The notes: generated by a model from the letters alone, not told the origin. A DNA stretch of 64,000 nt from Herbaspirillum sp. LeCh32-8 (GCF_017814915.1 NZ_JAGIPZ010000001.1:435559-499558), one strand, 5' to 3'. Shown: positions 24,067 through 34,274, counted from the stretch's first letter. Program-made: numbers and translations.

Positions 24067-24403
24067 TTTGTGCGCTCGGTTTTTCTTCCTCCGCTATCTC
24101 TCATTCCTCTCCCGGTTCTTGTCTGCCTTTGTGGTGCTCATGGCGAGTGCGGTGCATAAGCGCTGCGCGGATGTGATTGGCGTTTGTGCATGACAAGGGG
24201 TGTGGGATTCAATCCTGTGCGATGAGAGGCACCTGCGCGTAATGGCGGCAAAACTGCCCCTGATCAACTGAGATGATAATTTCTCTTGGTCGAATCCTCG
24301 CTGTCGTGAGGAAACTTTCTGAAAATGCTTTAAACTTGCGATCGAATTTTTTCGTGAGTTTTCTATCTAACCCAATATCTTTCTACGGACGCGCGACTTA
24401 GCT
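24067..24403. other. Intergenic region before cheY
   Basis: No gene or structured RNA is recognised. I looked for a flagellar sigma-28 promoter: GATGATAA at 24272-24279 resembles a -10 but lacks a matching -35. Confidence 0.4.
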
Positions 24404-24811
24404 ATGGCGGCAGATGATCAGTATTTCTTAGTGGTCGATGACTTTTCGACAATGCGGCGTATCGTCAGCGGCCTGCTGAAGGAGCTGGAGTACACCAGGA
24501 TTGCCGAGGCGGATGACGGTTCGTCGGCGTTGAAAATCCTTGAGGGCGGCGCCATGCCGATCACCTTCGTGCTCACGGACTGGAACATGCCTGTGATGGA
24601 TGGCCTGACCCTGCTCAAGAAGATCCGCTCCACGCCGGCGCTGGCGCATCTGCCGGTATTGATGATTACGGCCGAGGCCAAGAAGGAGAACATCGTCGAG
24701 GCGGCGCAGTCGGGCGCGGACGGTTATATCGTCAAGCCGTTCAACGCGGCCACGCTGAAGGAGAAGATCGAGAAGATCCTGGCGCGTCGCGCCAATCTCG
24801 AAAAGGCATAA
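24404..24811 (+). CDS. cheY: CheY-like chemotaxis response regulator
   Basis: 135 aa single receiver domain. Acidic pair [10 protein letters not shown], phospho-acceptor Asp59 in [12 protein letters not shown], Thr in [11 protein letters not shown] and Lys in [15 protein letters not shown], all as in enterobacterial CheY. It should bind the flagellar switch when phosphorylated. The ribosome site is weak. It stands alone, away from other chemotaxis genes, and a second copy elsewhere is possible. A terminator follows. Confidence 0.9.
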   Translation: MAADDQYFLVVDDFSTMRRIVSGLLKELEYTRIAEADDGSSALKILEGGAMPITFVLTDWNMPVMDGLTLLKKIRSTPALAHLPVLMITAEAKKENIVEAAQSGADGYIVKPFNAATLKEKIEKILARRANLEKA

Positions 24812-24848
24812 GGGGGTGCGGGTTGCTGGCCCGTTGCATGCTCGAATG

Positions 24849-24878
24849 AAAAACGGCATCCCAGTGGATGCCGTTTTT
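24849..24878 (+). terminator. Terminator after cheY
   Basis: 8-bp stem CGGCATCC / GGATGCCG with A run before and T run after. Confidence 0.9.
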
Positions 24879-24907
24879 GTTTGTGCGCAACGCGCGTTGG
24901 GTCGGGC

Positions 24908-25099
24908 TCAGCCGCGGTTCAGTCCGAAGTAGGGGAGGATGTCTCCGCGGGTCCATGACTTCACCTCGGTGCCATTCTGCAATACCCGGTATTCCTGATG
25001 GCGTTCGCCGTTATCCAGCTCTACCGTGCGGCTTTGCAGGGTGTATGAAACATCGTTGATCACGGTATGGTGTTCGATGCAATTGTGTTCGTCAGGCAT
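24908..25099 (-). CDS. Small protein of unknown function
   Basis: 63 aa, soluble and charged (MPDEHNCIEHHTVINDVSYT ... YFGLNRG). On the minus strand a good GGAGA ribosome site lies 8 bases before the ATG, which supports a real gene. No family recognised. It is antisense-oriented to its neighbours, between cheY and the thrS leader. Confidence 0.6.
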   Translation of the reverse strand: MPDEHNCIEHHTVINDVSYTLQSRTVELDNGERHQEYRVLQNGTEVKSWTRGDILPYFGLNRG

Positions 25100-25348
25100 G
25101 TTGCGGTTCTCCGAAGGGCAGCGTGGATCGTAGCACGGGAGGGCGCCTGTATTTATGACTGTGTTGCGTTAAAAAAGCTCATTTGCATCTGTTAATGGTG
25201 AAAGAATTTTGAACAATTGGCGGCATGCAATTGTTGTGCGGAATTGTCGGACTTGGAGTAACTGCATGTAATTGTGCATAACGCCTTATTCATGCCTGAA
25301 GTTGGTTGTTGGGCAAGTAATGAACTTGTTCGGGCGCGGGCATTAATT

Positions 25349-25357
25349 TGCTATAAT
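25349..25357 (+). promoter_or_regulatory. Extended -10 promoter of the thrS operon
   Basis: TG-C-TATAAT with hexamer at 25352-25357; no strong -35. Located about 110 bases before the Thr-rich leader ORF. Confidence 0.6.
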
Positions 25358-25465
25358 CAACGGCTCATCGATTGGCATATGCATTGGCCGCCCGACCGAT
25401 GGGGCGCGCAGTCTTTGCGCGGATCCACACATTCATTCTGTAAGAGCGAGAAAGGCAAACCGGTT

Positions 25466-25507
25466 ATGACACCGCGAACTACCACCGAGGGTTTCGAGCG
25501 ACGCTAG
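25466..25507 (+). CDS. Threonine-rich leader peptide of thrS
   Basis: 13 codons: MTPRTTTEGFERR, with four Thr codons (ACA, ACT, ACC, ACC), three in a row. AAAGG lies upstream (spacing about 11). The stop is 23 bases before a terminator hairpin that precedes thrS. This is the arrangement of a transcription attenuator, where shortage of charged tRNA-Thr would stall the ribosome and prevent termination. Inference from sequence layout; no expression evidence. Confidence 0.6.
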   Translation: MTPRTTTEGFERR

Positions 25508-25529
25508 TCGGGTTCTTTTTCGTCTTAAG

Positions 25530-25560
25530 AAAAAGCGCGGCTGGCCCGCGTTTTTTTTCG
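25530..25560 (+). terminator. Attenuator-type terminator before thrS
   Basis: A run, stem CGCGG (25536-25540) / CCGCG (25546-25550), then eight T. It lies between the leader ORF and thrS with no gene to end other than the leader. Confidence 0.75.
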
Positions 25561-25627
25561 TCCGTCATTTTTGACATCATCTACCCAAAACAGGCAAGGC
25601 AGCATGGCTGCCGACATGGAGTGCAAA

Positions 25628-27535
25628 ATGGTTTCAGTTCGTCTTCCCGATGGTTCGCAACGCCAGTTCGATGGCCCGGTGACGGTGGCGCAGGTCGCCG
25701 CCAATATCGGCACCGGCCTGGCCAAGGCGGCGCTGGCAGGCCGCGTTGACGGCAAGCTGGTGGATACTTCATTCCTGATCGACAAGGATTCTGATCTGGC
25801 CATCGTGACCGACAAGGATGCTGACGGCCTGGAAGTGATCCGCCACTCCACCGCCCACTTGCTGGCCTATGCCGTCAAGGAGCTGTTCCCTGACGCGCAG
25901 GTGACCATCGGCCCGGTGATCGACAACGGCTTCTACTACGACTTCTCGTACAAGCGTCCCTTCACCCCTGAGGACCTTGAGGCGATCGAGAAGAAGATGG
26001 CCGAGCTGGCCAAGAAGGATGAGCCGGTGACCCGCAAGGTGCTGCCGCGCGACGAGGCGGTGAGCTACTTCAAGTCCATCGGCGAAGACTACAAGGCAGA
26101 GATCATCGCCTCCATTCCGCAGAACGAGGACGTCTCGCTGTACAGCGAGGGCAAGTTCACCGACCTGTGCCGTGGTCCGCACGTACCGTCCACCGGCAAG
26201 CTGAAGGTGTTCAAGCTGATGAAGCTGGCCGGCGCCTACTGGCGCGGCGACTCCAACAACGAGATGCTGCAGCGCGTGTACGGCACCGCCTGGGCCAAGA
26301 AGGAAGACCAAGAGGCCTACCTGCACATGCTGGAAGAGGCCGAGAAGCGCGACCACCGCAAGCTGGGTCGCGCGCTGGACCTGTTCCACTTCCAGGACGA
26401 GGCGCCGGGCCTGATCTTCTGGCACCCCAAGGGCTGGTCGATCTGGCAACAGGTCGAGCAATACATGCGTCGCATCTATCAGGACAGCGGCTATCAGGAA
26501 GTGAAGGCGCCGCAGATCCTGGATCGTTCGCTGTGGGAAAAGACCGGTCATTGGGATAACTACCGTGACAACATGTTCACCACCGAGTCGGAAAACCGCG
26601 CCTATGCGCTCAAGCCGATGAACTGCCCGGGTCATATCCAGATCTTCAACTCCGGCCTGCACAGCTACCGCGACCTGCCGCTGCGTTACGGCGAGTTCGG
26701 CCAATGCCACCGGAACGAGCCGTCCGGCGCGCTGCACGGCATGATGCGCGTGCGCGGTTTCACTCAGGATGACGGTCACATCTTCTGTACCGAAGACCAG
26801 GTCCAGGAAGAAGTTGCTGCCTTCAACAAGGTGGTGCGTGAAGTCTATGATTGCTTCGGCTTCAAGGAAGTCGCGGTCAAGCTGGCGCTGCGTCCGGAAA
26901 AGCGCATCGGCGCCGAAGAGGTCTGGGACAAGGCGGAAAACGCGCTGCGCGAAGCCATTCGCGCCTCCGGCTCGGAGTGGGAGGAGTTGCCGGGCGAGGG
27001 CGCCTTCTACGGCCCCAAGATCGAATACCACCTGAAGGACTCGATCGGCCGTTCCTGGCAGTGCGGCACCATGCAGGTCGATTTCTCGATGCCGGCGCGC
27101 CTGGGTGCGGAATATGTCACGGAAGACAACGACCGCAAGGTGCCGGTGATGCTGCACCGTGCGATCGTCGGCTCGCTGGAGCGCTTCATCGCCATCCTGA
27201 TCGAGAACCATGCCGGCGCGATGCCGCTGTGGCTTGCTCCGGTGCAAGTTGTGGTGCTGAATATTTCCGACGCGCAAGCCGATTACGTCAAGAGCGTTGC
27301 ACAAACGCTGAAGAAACAAGGGTTTAGGGTCGAGACCGATTTGCGCAACGAGAAGATTACCTATAAAATACGGCAGCATTCCATTCAGAAGCCGCCCTAT
27401 ATCTTGGTTGTCGGCGATAAAGAACGGGATGCCAACACAGTGGCCGTGCGTGCGCGGGGCAATGTCGATCTGGGCGTGATGTCCATCGACACCTTGGTGG
27501 AGCGCCTCAAAACTGAGGTCGACACCAAAGCCTGA
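25628..27535 (+). CDS. thrS: Threonyl-tRNA synthetase
   Basis: 635 aa, normal length. Order: TGS domain (about 1-62), editing domain ([16 protein letters not shown], with the usual HxxxH), class II catalytic core with [10 protein letters not shown] (zinc Cys), motif 2 [26 protein letters not shown] and motif 3 region [19 protein letters not shown], and C-terminal anticodon-binding domain (about 535-635). The ATG at 25628 follows GGAG; an upstream ATG at 25571 would add 19 non-family residues. First gene of the translation block, probably regulated by the Thr leader upstream. Confidence 0.97.
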   Translation: MVSVRLPDGSQRQFDGPVTVAQVAANIGTGLAKAALAGRVDGKLVDTSFLIDKDSDLAIVTDKDADGLEVIRHSTAHLLAYAVKELFPDAQVTIGPVIDNGFYYDFSYKRPFTPEDLEAIEKKMAELAKKDEPVTRKVLPRDEAVSYFKSIGEDYKAEIIASIPQNEDVSLYSEGKFTDLCRGPHVPSTGKLKVFKLMKLAGAYWRGDSNNEMLQRVYGTAWAKKEDQEAYLHMLEEAEKRDHRKLGRALDLFHFQDEAPGLIFWHPKGWSIWQQVEQYMRRIYQDSGYQEVKAPQILDRSLWEKTGHWDNYRDNMFTTESENRAYALKPMNCPGHIQIFNSGLHSYRDLPLRYGEFGQCHRNEPSGALHGMMRVRGFTQDDGHIFCTEDQVQEEVAAFNKVVREVYDCFGFKEVAVKLALRPEKRIGAEEVWDKAENALREAIRASGSEWEELPGEGAFYGPKIEYHLKDSIGRSWQCGTMQVDFSMPARLGAEYVTEDNDRKVPVMLHRAIVGSLERFIAILIENHAGAMPLWLAPVQVVVLNISDAQADYVKSVAQTLKKQGFRVETDLRNEKITYKIRQHSIQKPPYILVVGDKERDANTVAVRARGNVDLGVMSIDTLVERLKTEVDTKA

Positions 27536-27617
27536 TCAAGTTGATCGGAGGAAGCAAAAGCTTCCTCTTCAGCGCAAAAGCACGGCTTAATTTATTGGAT
27601 TTTAAAAGGAAACGGCA

Positions 27618-28142
27618 ATAGCTACTGACAAGTCGTCGCATCGCCTGAATCGCGAGATCACTGCGCCGGAAGTGCGCTTATCGGGTGTCAATAACGAGCC
27701 GCTGGGCATCGTCAGCTTGGCAGAGGCCTTACGCCTGTCGGAAGAGGCGGAAGTGGATCTGGTCGAGATCGCGCCAACCGCTCAGCCTCCGGTCTGCCGC
27801 TTGATGGACTATGGCAAGTTCAAGTACCAGGAGCAGAAGAAAGCTCACGAAGCCAAGCTCAAGCAGAAGGTCATCCAGGTCAAGGAAGTCAAATTCCGTC
27901 CTGGCACCGATGATGGCGATTACAACATCAAGCTGCGCAACCTGACCAAGTTCCTGGAAGAAGGGGACAAGACCAAGATCACGCTGCGTTTCCGCGGTCG
28001 CGAAATGGCCCACCAGGAGATCGGCATGCGCATGCTGGAGCGTTTGAAGGCTGATTTGGAGCCTTTCGGCCAAGTCGAGCAGTTTCCCAAGATGGAAGGT
28101 CGCCAGATGATCATGGTCCTGGCGCCCAAGAAAAAGAAGTAA
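27618..28142 (+). CDS. infC: Translation initiation factor IF-3
   Basis: 174 aa. The start is a non-standard ATA (27618-27620) placed 5-6 bases after AAAAGGAAA; there is no in-frame ATG, GTG or TTG that keeps the family N terminus ([20 protein letters not shown]). E. coli infC uses AUU and is autoregulated because IF-3 rejects such starts; an AUA here would serve the same role. The N domain ([28 protein letters not shown]), linker and C domain ([13 protein letters not shown]) are complete. It lies between thrS and rpmI. Confidence 0.93.
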   Translation: MATDKSSHRLNREITAPEVRLSGVNNEPLGIVSLAEALRLSEEAEVDLVEIAPTAQPPVCRLMDYGKFKYQEQKKAHEAKLKQKVIQVKEVKFRPGTDDGDYNIKLRNLTKFLEEGDKTKITLRFRGREMAHQEIGMRMLERLKADLEPFGQVEQFPKMEGRQMIMVLAPKKKK

Positions 28143-28382
28143 GCAGTCACTGCAGTTAGCCGTATCCGGACGATGTCTCCCCGATATCGTCCGCGCCGCG
28201 AAAGCGGTCAAGCGTAAGGCCGACAAAGGATTTGCCCGGTGCAGTCAAATGTGCAGGGCAAAAGCGGCGAGGGTGAAAATCCCGCGCCGTCAAATAAGTG
28301 AGAGCAGGCATCAAAGAGCAGCGAGCATTGCTGCCACCTGCAATCATCAAAAAATGGAGCTGTCCGGAAGGACAGAGTTGCT
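28143..28382 (+). promoter_or_regulatory. infC-rpmI leader with Shine-Dalgarno hairpin
   Basis: 240 bases without a gene. Just before rpmI is a hairpin CTGTCC (28360-28365), GNRA-type loop GGAA, GGACAG (28370-28375). The only good ribosome site, GGAAGGA, lies in its loop and 3' arm. In E. coli L20 represses rpmI translation through RNA structure in this interval; the layout here fits a similar control. This is inference. Confidence 0.45.
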
Positions 28383-28580
28383 ATGCCTAAGATGAAATCG
28401 AAGAGCAGCGCGAAGAAGCGTTTTCGCGTTCGCCCGGGTGGCACCGTCAAGCGCGGTCAAGCCTTCAAGCGTCACATCCTGACCAAGAAGACCACCAAGA
28501 ACAAGCGTCAACTGCGCGGTACTGAGGGCGTCCACGAGACGAACCTGAATTCCGTTCGCGCAATGCTGCCGTTCGCTTAA
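28383..28580 (+). CDS. rpmI: 50S ribosomal protein L35
   Basis: 65 aa, highly basic, with the family N terminus [16 protein letters not shown] and [18 protein letters not shown]. Part of the large subunit. Ribosome site is inside a hairpin (see leader entry). rplT follows 25 bases later. Confidence 0.97.
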   Translation: MPKMKSKSSAKKRFRVRPGGTVKRGQAFKRHILTKKTTKNKRQLRGTEGVHETNLNSVRAMLPFA

Positions 28581-28605
28581 CCTCACACTCAATTAAGGAG
28601 CTACT

Positions 28606-28968
28606 ATGCCTAGAGTCAAACGTGGGGTAACAGCGCGTGCCCGTCACAAGAAAGTCCTCGCCCTCGCCAAGGGTTACCGCGGTCGTCGTAAAAACGTCTA
28701 CCGTATTGCCAAGCAAGCAGTCATGCGCGCTGGTCAATACGCGTACCGTGACCGTCGTAACAAGAAGCGCGTGTTCCGTGCCCTGTGGATCGCCCGTATC
28801 AACGCCGCTGCGCGTTCGCACGGCGTGACCTACAGCGTGTTCATGAACGGCCTGAAGAAGGCTGCGATCGAACTGGACCGTAAGGTTCTGGCCGACATGG
28901 CTGTCACCGACAAGGCTGCATTCGCCGCCATCGTCAACCAGGTGAAGGCCAACATCGCTGCCGCCTAA
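28606..28968 (+). CDS. rplT: 50S ribosomal protein L20
   Basis: 120 aa with the family start [27 protein letters not shown] and the C-terminal block [22 protein letters not shown]. Binds 23S rRNA early in assembly and is the known autoregulator of this operon in other bacteria. AAGGAG precedes the ATG. Confidence 0.98.
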   Translation: MPRVKRGVTARARHKKVLALAKGYRGRRKNVYRIAKQAVMRAGQYAYRDRRNKKRVFRALWIARINAAARSHGVTYSVFMNGLKKAAIELDRKVLADMAVTDKAAFAAIVNQVKANIAAA

Positions 28969-29072
28969 ATCGTCAGCGTGTTGATGCGGTCGCCGGCGGC
29001 CTCTACGTCAACGTTTCTACGTTAAATTATGCAGCCGGCGCTGCAATCCTGCGGGGCAAAGGTGAAATACCG

Positions 29073-29183
29073 ATGCCCCGTATGTTTTTGATCCACCGAT
29101 TTTCTGATCCCGCTTTGTGCGCGGATCTTTTTCTTTTCGACTTCGTCGTCGGATTTTCGATTGGAGCGAGACTTACCGCATGA
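29073..29183 (+). CDS. Phenylalanine-rich leader ORF overlapping pheS start
   Basis: 36 codons beginning [12 protein letters not shown], with six Phe residues (5, 10, 20, 22, 24, 28). A strong AAAGGTGA ribosome site lies 7 bases before the ATG. A hairpin with T tract (29106-29138) lies inside the ORF. Its TGA stop overlaps the pheS ATG as ATGA. Position and composition are those of an attenuation leader like E. coli pheM, with added translational coupling to pheS. Function is inferred; it is shorter than usual annotation cut-offs and easily missed. Confidence 0.55.
   Translation: MPRMFLIHRFSDPALCADLFLFDFVVGFSIGARLTA
29106..29138 (+). terminator. Possible attenuator terminator before pheS
   Basis: Stem GATCCCGC / GCGCGGATC (one bulged C), loop TTTGT, followed by TTTTTCTTTT. 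It sits inside the Phe-rich leader ORF, after two of its Phe codons. Confidence 0.55.
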
Positions 29184-30208
29184 ATCCCCTAGACCAACTT
29201 CTGGGTCAACTCGTTACGCAGGCACAAGGCGATTTCGCCGCCGCGATTGACGCCGCCGCACTGGAAAACGCCAAGGCCAAGTACCTCGGCAAGACCGGCC
29301 AGATCACCGAGCAGATGAAGGGACTGGGCAAGCTGGCTCCCGAAGAGCGCAAGGCCCAAGGGGCGATCATCAACGTCGCCAAGGAACAGATCGAAAACGC
29401 GCTCAATGCGCGTCGCGACGAACTGGCCAACGCCCAGATGCAGGCGCGCCTGAATGCGGAAGCGATCGACGTCACGTTGCCCGGCCGTGGTCGCGGCGTC
29501 GGCGGCATCCATCCTGTGATGCGCTCGTGGCAGCGCGTCGAGGAAATCTTCCGCTCCATCGGTTTCGACGTGGCCGACGGCCCGGAAATCGAGACCGACT
29601 GGACCAACTTCACTGCATTGAACAGCCCGGAAAACCACCCGGCGCGCTCGATGCAGGACACCTTCTACATCGAAGGCAACGACACCCAGGGCAAGCCGCT
29701 GCTGCTGCGTACCCACACCAGCCCGATGCAGGTGCGCTACGCCCGCATGAACAAGCCGCCGATCAAGGTCATCGCCCCGGGTCGTACTTACCGCGTCGAC
29801 AGCGACGCCACCCACTCGCCGATGTTCCACCAGGTCGAGGGCCTGTGGATCGCCGAGGACATCAGTTTCGCCGACCTGAAGGGTGTCTACCTCAACTTCG
29901 TCAAGGCCTTCTTCGAGACCGACGACCTGCAGGTGCGCTTCCGTCCCTCGTACTTCCCGTTCACCGAGCCTTCGGCCGAGATCGACATCGCCTTCGGCAG
30001 CGGTCCGCTGAAGGGCCGCTGGCTGGAAGTCTCCGGCGCCGGCCAGGTGCACCCGACCGTGGTGCGCAACATGGGCCTGGATCCCGAGCAGTACATCGGT
30101 TTCGCGTTCGGCTCCGGCCTTGAGCGCCTGACCATGTTGCGTTACGGGATCAACGACCTGCGCCTGTTCTACGAAGGCGACCTGCGCTTCCTGAAGCAAT
30201 TCAATTAA
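29180..30208 (+). CDS. pheS: Phenylalanyl-tRNA synthetase alpha subunit
   Basis: 342 aa. N-terminal coiled coil (about 1-95), then class II core: motif 1 [19 protein letters not shown], motif 2 [24 protein letters not shown], motif 3 [18 protein letters not shown]. Forms an alpha2-beta2 enzyme with PheT. The start ATG at 29180 gives the usual [11 protein letters not shown]; a longer open frame to 29117 is not needed. Overlaps the leader ORF stop. pheT follows after 66 bases. Confidence 0.97.
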   Translation: MNPLDQLLGQLVTQAQGDFAAAIDAAALENAKAKYLGKTGQITEQMKGLGKLAPEERKAQGAIINVAKEQIENALNARRDELANAQMQARLNAEAIDVTLPGRGRGVGGIHPVMRSWQRVEEIFRSIGFDVADGPEIETDWTNFTALNSPENHPARSMQDTFYIEGNDTQGKPLLLRTHTSPMQVRYARMNKPPIKVIAPGRTYRVDSDATHSPMFHQVEGLWIAEDISFADLKGVYLNFVKAFFETDDLQVRFRPSYFPFTEPSAEIDIAFGSGPLKGRWLEVSGAGQVHPTVVRNMGLDPEQYIGFAFGSGLERLTMLRYGINDLRLFYEGDLRFLKQFN

Positions 30209-30274
30209 ATCGATAACGAAGCGCGCCGCGTGCCAGAACGCGGCGCGTCCGGCTGATAGCTGAAAGTCTGAATC

Positions 30275-32701
30275 ATGCAATTCTCTGAAAACTGGTTGCG
30301 CACGATGGTTAATCCGAACATGACGTCGGATGAGCTCTCGCATTCGCTGACAATGTCCGGCCTGGAAGTGGAAGAAGTCGAGCCGGTCGCGCCGCCCTTC
30401 ACCAATGTGGTGGTGGGCGAGGTGCTGGAAGTGACCAAGCACCCCGACGCCGATCGCCTGAACGTGTGCCGCGTCAACGTGCACACCGGCACCATCCTCA
30501 ACATCGTGTGCGGCGCTCCCAACGTGCGCGCCGGCCTGAAGGTGCCGTGCGCCATGGTGGGCGCCGTGCTGCCGCCGGGCGCCGATGGCAAGCCTTTCGA
30601 AATCAAGGTCGGCAAGCTGCGCGGCGTGGAATCGCAGGGCATGCTGTGCTCGGCGCGCGAGCTGAAGCTGTCGGACGAAAACAGTGGCCTGCTGGAGCTG
30701 CCGGACGATGCCCCGGTCGGCCAGAATTTCCGTGATTACCTGCAGTTGAACGACCTCAAGTTCACCATCAAGCTGACCCCCAACAAGGCCGACTGCCTGT
30801 CGGTGCTGGGTGTGGCGCGCGAAGTGTCGGCGCTGACCGGCGCGCCGCTGAAGGCGCCGGCGTTCCAGTCGGTCGCATCTAACTTGGATGAGAAGCTGCC
30901 GGTGCGCATTTCCGCGCCCGACCTGTGCGGTCGCTTCGCCGGTCGCGTGATCCGCGGCCTCAATGCCAAAGCCGCAACCCCGCAGTGGATGAAGCAGCGC
31001 CTGGAGCGCAGCGGCCAGCGTCCGATCTCGGCGCTGGTGGACATCTCCAACTATGTGATGCTGGAGCTGGGTCGTCCGTCGCACGTGTTCGACCTGGACA
31101 AGATCCACGGCGGCCTCGATGTGCGCTGGGGCAAGAAGGGCGAGTCGCTCAAGCTCCTCAACGGCAATACCGTGGACATCGACGAATGGGTCGGCGTGAT
31201 CTCGGACGAGAAGGAAATCGAATCGCTGGCCGGCATCATGGGCGGCGACTCCACCGCCGTTTCGCTGGACACCGCCAACATCTATCTGGAAGCGGCTTTC
31301 TGGTTCCCGCAGGCGATCCAGGGCCGTGCGCGCCGCTACAATTTCTCGACCGATGCCGCTCATCGCTTCGAGCGCGGCGTGGACTTCGCCACCGTGGTCG
31401 ACCACATCGAGCGCATCACCGCGCTGCTGATCGAAATCTGCGGCACCCCGAATACCAAAATCGGCCCGGTCGACGACCAGATCGTCAACCTGCCCAAGCG
31501 CGAGCCGGTGCAGCTGCGCACCGCGCGCGCCACCAAAGTGATCGGCGTGGCCATCACCGACGAGATGGTGTCCGACATCTTCAAGCGCCTCGGCCTGTCG
31601 TTCACGCAAGAGCCGGGCCTGTTCTCGGTGACGCCGCCGTCCTATCGCTTCGACATCGAGATCGAGGAAGACCTGATCGAAGAAGTCGCCCGCGTCTACG
31701 GTTTCGAAAACATCCCGACCTTGCCGCCGGTGGCTGCCAACGCCATGCGCATCGCGCCGGAGAATACCCGTTCGCTGTTCGCCATCCGTCGTCTGCTGGC
31801 TGACCAGGACTATCAGGAGGTGGTCAACTTCAGCTTCGTCGAGACGGCGTGGGAAGCGGACTTCGCCGGCAATGCTGATCCGATCAAGCTGCAGAACCCG
31901 ATCGCCAGCCAGATGAGCGTGATGCGTTCCTCGCTGATCGCCGGCCTGGTCGCCAACGCGCGCTACAACATCAATCGCAAGGCTTCGCGCATTCGTGTGT
32001 TCGAAGCCGGTGCGGTATTCAGCAAGAACGTCGCCGTCGCCGACGGCCCGCTGTCGGTGGCCGGTTTCGACCAGCCCAAGCGCGTCGCCGCACTGGCCTA
32101 CGGCCCGGTGGTGGAAGAGCAGTGGGGGCAGGGCAGCCGCAACGTCGACTTCTTCGATGTCAAGGCCGATCTTGAGGCCCTGTTCGCGCCGCGCACGCTG
32201 CGCTTTGCCAAAACCGAACACCCGGCCCTGCATCCGGGACGCTCGGCGCAGGTGATGCTGGGTGAGCAAGTCATCGGCGTGATCGGCGAACTGCACCCCA
32301 AGTGGCAGCAAAAATACGACCTGCCGCTGGCGCCGGTGGTGTTCGAGGTGGATGCTGATGCATTGCAGCAGCGCGACCTGCCGACTTACGCCGAAATCTC
32401 CAAGTTCCCGGCGGTCAGCCGTGACCTGGCGCTGGTGGTCAAGCAGCCGGTGGCGGCCCAGCAATTACTGGATATTTTCGCTGCCGAAAAGCAGGCCAAC
32501 CCGGCGTGCGGTATCATCCAAGCCATTGTTTTATTTGATGAATATCAAGGCAAGGGTCTGGAAAATGACGAAAAAAGCCTTGCGTTCCGATTCACCTTGC
32601 AAGATACTCAAAACACCCTTCAGGATGACAAGGTCGACGTTGCGATGAGTGCTCTGGTGACAGCAGCGACCGCAAAGCTTGGCGCCAGATTGCGTGCCTG
32701 A
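30275..32701 (+). CDS. pheT: Phenylalanyl-tRNA synthetase beta subunit
   Basis: 808 aa. N-terminal B1/B8 and tRNA-binding (EMAP-like) domain about 40-150, B3/B4 editing domain with [21 protein letters not shown]5 domain, catalytic-like core and C-terminal ferredoxin-fold anticodon-binding domain (about 715-808, [19 protein letters not shown]). The family start [14 protein letters not shown] is intact. Followed 66 bases later by ihfA. Confidence 0.97.
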   Translation: MQFSENWLRTMVNPNMTSDELSHSLTMSGLEVEEVEPVAPPFTNVVVGEVLEVTKHPDADRLNVCRVNVHTGTILNIVCGAPNVRAGLKVPCAMVGAVLPPGADGKPFEIKVGKLRGVESQGMLCSARELKLSDENSGLLELPDDAPVGQNFRDYLQLNDLKFTIKLTPNKADCLSVLGVAREVSALTGAPLKAPAFQSVASNLDEKLPVRISAPDLCGRFAGRVIRGLNAKAATPQWMKQRLERSGQRPISALVDISNYVMLELGRPSHVFDLDKIHGGLDVRWGKKGESLKLLNGNTVDIDEWVGVISDEKEIESLAGIMGGDSTAVSLDTANIYLEAAFWFPQAIQGRARRYNFSTDAAHRFERGVDFATVVDHIERITALLIEICGTPNTKIGPVDDQIVNLPKREPVQLRTARATKVIGVAITDEMVSDIFKRLGLSFTQEPGLFSVTPPSYRFDIEIEEDLIEEVARVYGFENIPTLPPVAANAMRIAPENTRSLFAIRRLLADQDYQEVVNFSFVETAWEADFAGNADPIKLQNPIASQMSVMRSSLIAGLVANARYNINRKASRIRVFEAGAVFSKNVAVADGPLSVAGFDQPKRVAALAYGPVVEEQWGQGSRNVDFFDVKADLEALFAPRTLRFAKTEHPALHPGRSAQVMLGEQVIGVIGELHPKWQQKYDLPLAPVVFEVDADALQQRDLPTYAEISKFPAVSRDLALVVKQPVAAQQLLDIFAAEKQANPACGIIQAIVLFDEYQGKGLENDEKSLAFRFTLQDTQNTLQDDKVDVAMSALVTAATAKLGARLRA

Positions 32702-32767
32702 TGTGATCCCCGCGAGTAAAACTAAAACAGACCGGAATCGGTATTACAGGCCCTGTCATTCATCGCC

Positions 32768-33181
32768 ATGAACAATGTGAATTCGAACGAATTTCAATCC
32801 GTATTGGATGCCGACCTGCATCGCGCCGTGATGGAATCGCAGGCGCGTTCGCAAGCCGACAAGAGCCTGCCCACGCTGACCAAGGCCGAACTGGCCGAAC
32901 TTTTGTTCGAGCAGGTCGGTCTGAACAAGCGCGAAGCCAAGGACATGGTGGAAACCTTCTTCGACGAGATCCGCAACGCCCTTGAGCGCGGCGAGGCCGT
33001 CAAGCTGTCCGGCTTCGGCAACTTCCAGCTGCGCGACAAGCCGCAACGGCCTGGCCGCAATCCGAAGACCGGTGAAGAAATTCCCATCACGGCACGGCGT
33101 GTGGTCACGTTCCACGCCAGCCAGAAACTCAAGGAAATGGTGGAGCTCTCCAGCGGCAATCCCGTTGAGTTGCCCGTCTAA
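32768..33181 (+). CDS. ihfA: Integration host factor alpha subunit
   Basis: 137 aa as written, longer than the usual ~100. The IHF core starts near residue 34 ([30 protein letters not shown]) and has the DNA-bending arm around [20 protein letters not shown] with the intercalating Pro. The first 33 residues ([18 protein letters not shown]...) are an extension; no good ribosome site precedes either the ATG at 32768 or the in-frame ATG at 32831 (GTG at 32828), so the true start is uncertain. Operon order pheT-ihfA-merR is common in related bacteria. Confidence 0.9.
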   Translation: MNNVNSNEFQSVLDADLHRAVMESQARSQADKSLPTLTKAELAELLFEQVGLNKREAKDMVETFFDEIRNALERGEAVKLSGFGNFQLRDKPQRPGRNPKTGEEIPITARRVVTFHASQKLKEMVELSSGNPVELPV

Positions 33182-33184
33182 TCT

Positions 33185-33589
33185 ATGAACGATCGCGTCA
33201 ACAAACCAGCGGCAATCGTCTTGCCGCCGATTCCCGCCAAGCGCTATTTCACGATCGGCGAAGTCAGCGAACTGTGCGGCGTGAAGCCGCACGTGCTACG
33301 TTACTGGGAGCAGGAATTCACCCAGTTGAAGCCGGTGAAGCGTCGCGGCAATCGCCGCTATTACCAACACCACGAAGTGCTGCTGATCCGCCGTATCCGT
33401 GAGCTGCTGTACGAGCAGGGCTTCACCATCAGCGGCGCGCGCAACAAGCTTGATGGCAGCAACGAGCCCGAGCAGCCGGAGATCGTGCAGCCGCCCGCCA
33501 TCAGCCTGGACGAAGAGGGTATCGAGCGCGTGCGCGCCGAGCTGCTCAACGTGCTCGACATTCTGCGTCCCGGCGCGCGACAGGCATAA
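33185..33589 (+). CDS. MerR-family transcriptional regulator
   Basis: 134 aa. N-terminal winged-helix HTH of MerR type (about 22-90: YFTIGEVSELCGVKPHVLRYWEQEF, RRYYQHHEVLLIRRIRELLYEQGFTI). A short C-terminal part has no Cys/His metal site and shows only a helix, so no effector is implied. It follows ihfA by 3 bases, as in many betaproteobacteria, and is the last gene of the block. Target unknown. Confidence 0.9.
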   Translation: MNDRVNKPAAIVLPPIPAKRYFTIGEVSELCGVKPHVLRYWEQEFTQLKPVKRRGNRRYYQHHEVLLIRRIRELLYEQGFTISGARNKLDGSNEPEQPEIVQPPAISLDEEGIERVRAELLNVLDILRPGARQA

Positions 33590-33626
33590 GGCTTTAGGCC
33601 TAAGCCGACACGTCGGCGCCTGCGCG

Positions 33627-33658
33627 AAAAACCGCTGCCTCGCGCAGCGGTTTTTTTA
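33627..33658 (+). terminator. Terminator at the end of the translation block
   Basis: Stem CCGCTGC / GCAGCGG with A run before and seven T after. Confidence 0.9.
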
Positions 33659-33700
33659 TTGCCCCCGGATTTTTTTACAGCATTTCATTTCGCATCGCTC

Positions 33701-34225
33701 ATGGATCAGACAGGCAAGAACGTGAAGCACACATGGCGGCCGATGACGGCAGCCGATCTCGATCATGTGATGGCGGTGGCTGCCGTGGTGCATGCCGGAT
33801 TCTTCGAGCGGCGGGAAGTCTTCGTTGAGCGCCTGGCGCTATATCCGCAGGGATGCCTGATCGCGGCGGGCGAGGGCGGTGACGTCATCGGTTACGCCTT
33901 CATGCATCCGGCGCGTCTGGGCGTGCCGCCGGCGCTGGACAGCAGGCTGCAGCAGATCGATGCGGCGGCTGATTGCCTCTATCTGCATGACGTTGCTTTG
34001 CTGCCTGCTGCACGCGGCGCGGGCTTGGGGCGTGCGTTGATGGCGTTGTTGTCTGCATTGATGGCGTGCGAGGCCTATGCGCAGGCGGCGCTGGTGGCGG
34101 TGCATGGCTCGGCGCCGTATTGGCGTAGCTTCGGCTTCGATGACGTGGCCGCGCCTTCGGCCGCGCTGCGCGACAAGCTGGCCAGCTATGATGCGCAGGC
34201 CTTGTATCTAGTGAAGCGGATTTGA
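33701..34225 (+). CDS. GNAT-family N-acetyltransferase
   Basis: 174 aa from the ATG at 33701 (GTG at 33722 also possible). Acetyl-CoA-dependent transferase fold: WRPMTAADLDHVMAVAA N-terminal strand/helix, LHDVALLPAARGAGLGRALMALL containing the pyrophosphate-binding loop (R/Q-x-x-G-x-G/A as RGAGLG), and C-terminal HGSAPYWRSFGFDDV. The acceptor is unknown. Single gene followed by a terminator. Confidence 0.85.
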   Translation: MDQTGKNVKHTWRPMTAADLDHVMAVAAVVHAGFFERREVFVERLALYPQGCLIAAGEGGDVIGYAFMHPARLGVPPALDSRLQQIDAAADCLYLHDVALLPAARGAGLGRALMALLSALMACEAYAQAALVAVHGSAPYWRSFGFDDVAAPSAALRDKLASYDAQALYLVKRI

Positions 34226-34244
34226 TGAGGCAAGCGTGCTGCAA

Positions 34245-34274
34245 AAAAAGCCGGGCGGATGCCCGGCTTTTTTA
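34245..34274. terminator. Bidirectional terminator
   Basis: Stem AAAAAGCCGGGC / GCCCGGCTTTTT with GGAT loop, between the GNAT gene and the PAP2 gene on the other strand. Confidence 0.9.

Noticed and set aside
24241-24290. Sigma-28 promoter before cheY
   Set aside because: GATGATAA resembles the -10 but no TAAA-type -35 occurs at the right distance.
29189-32464. 1091-aa open frame antisense to pheS-pheT
   Set aside because: Shadow of the GC-rich third-position pattern of the real synthetase genes; composition is His/Arg/Gln-rich and resembles no protein.
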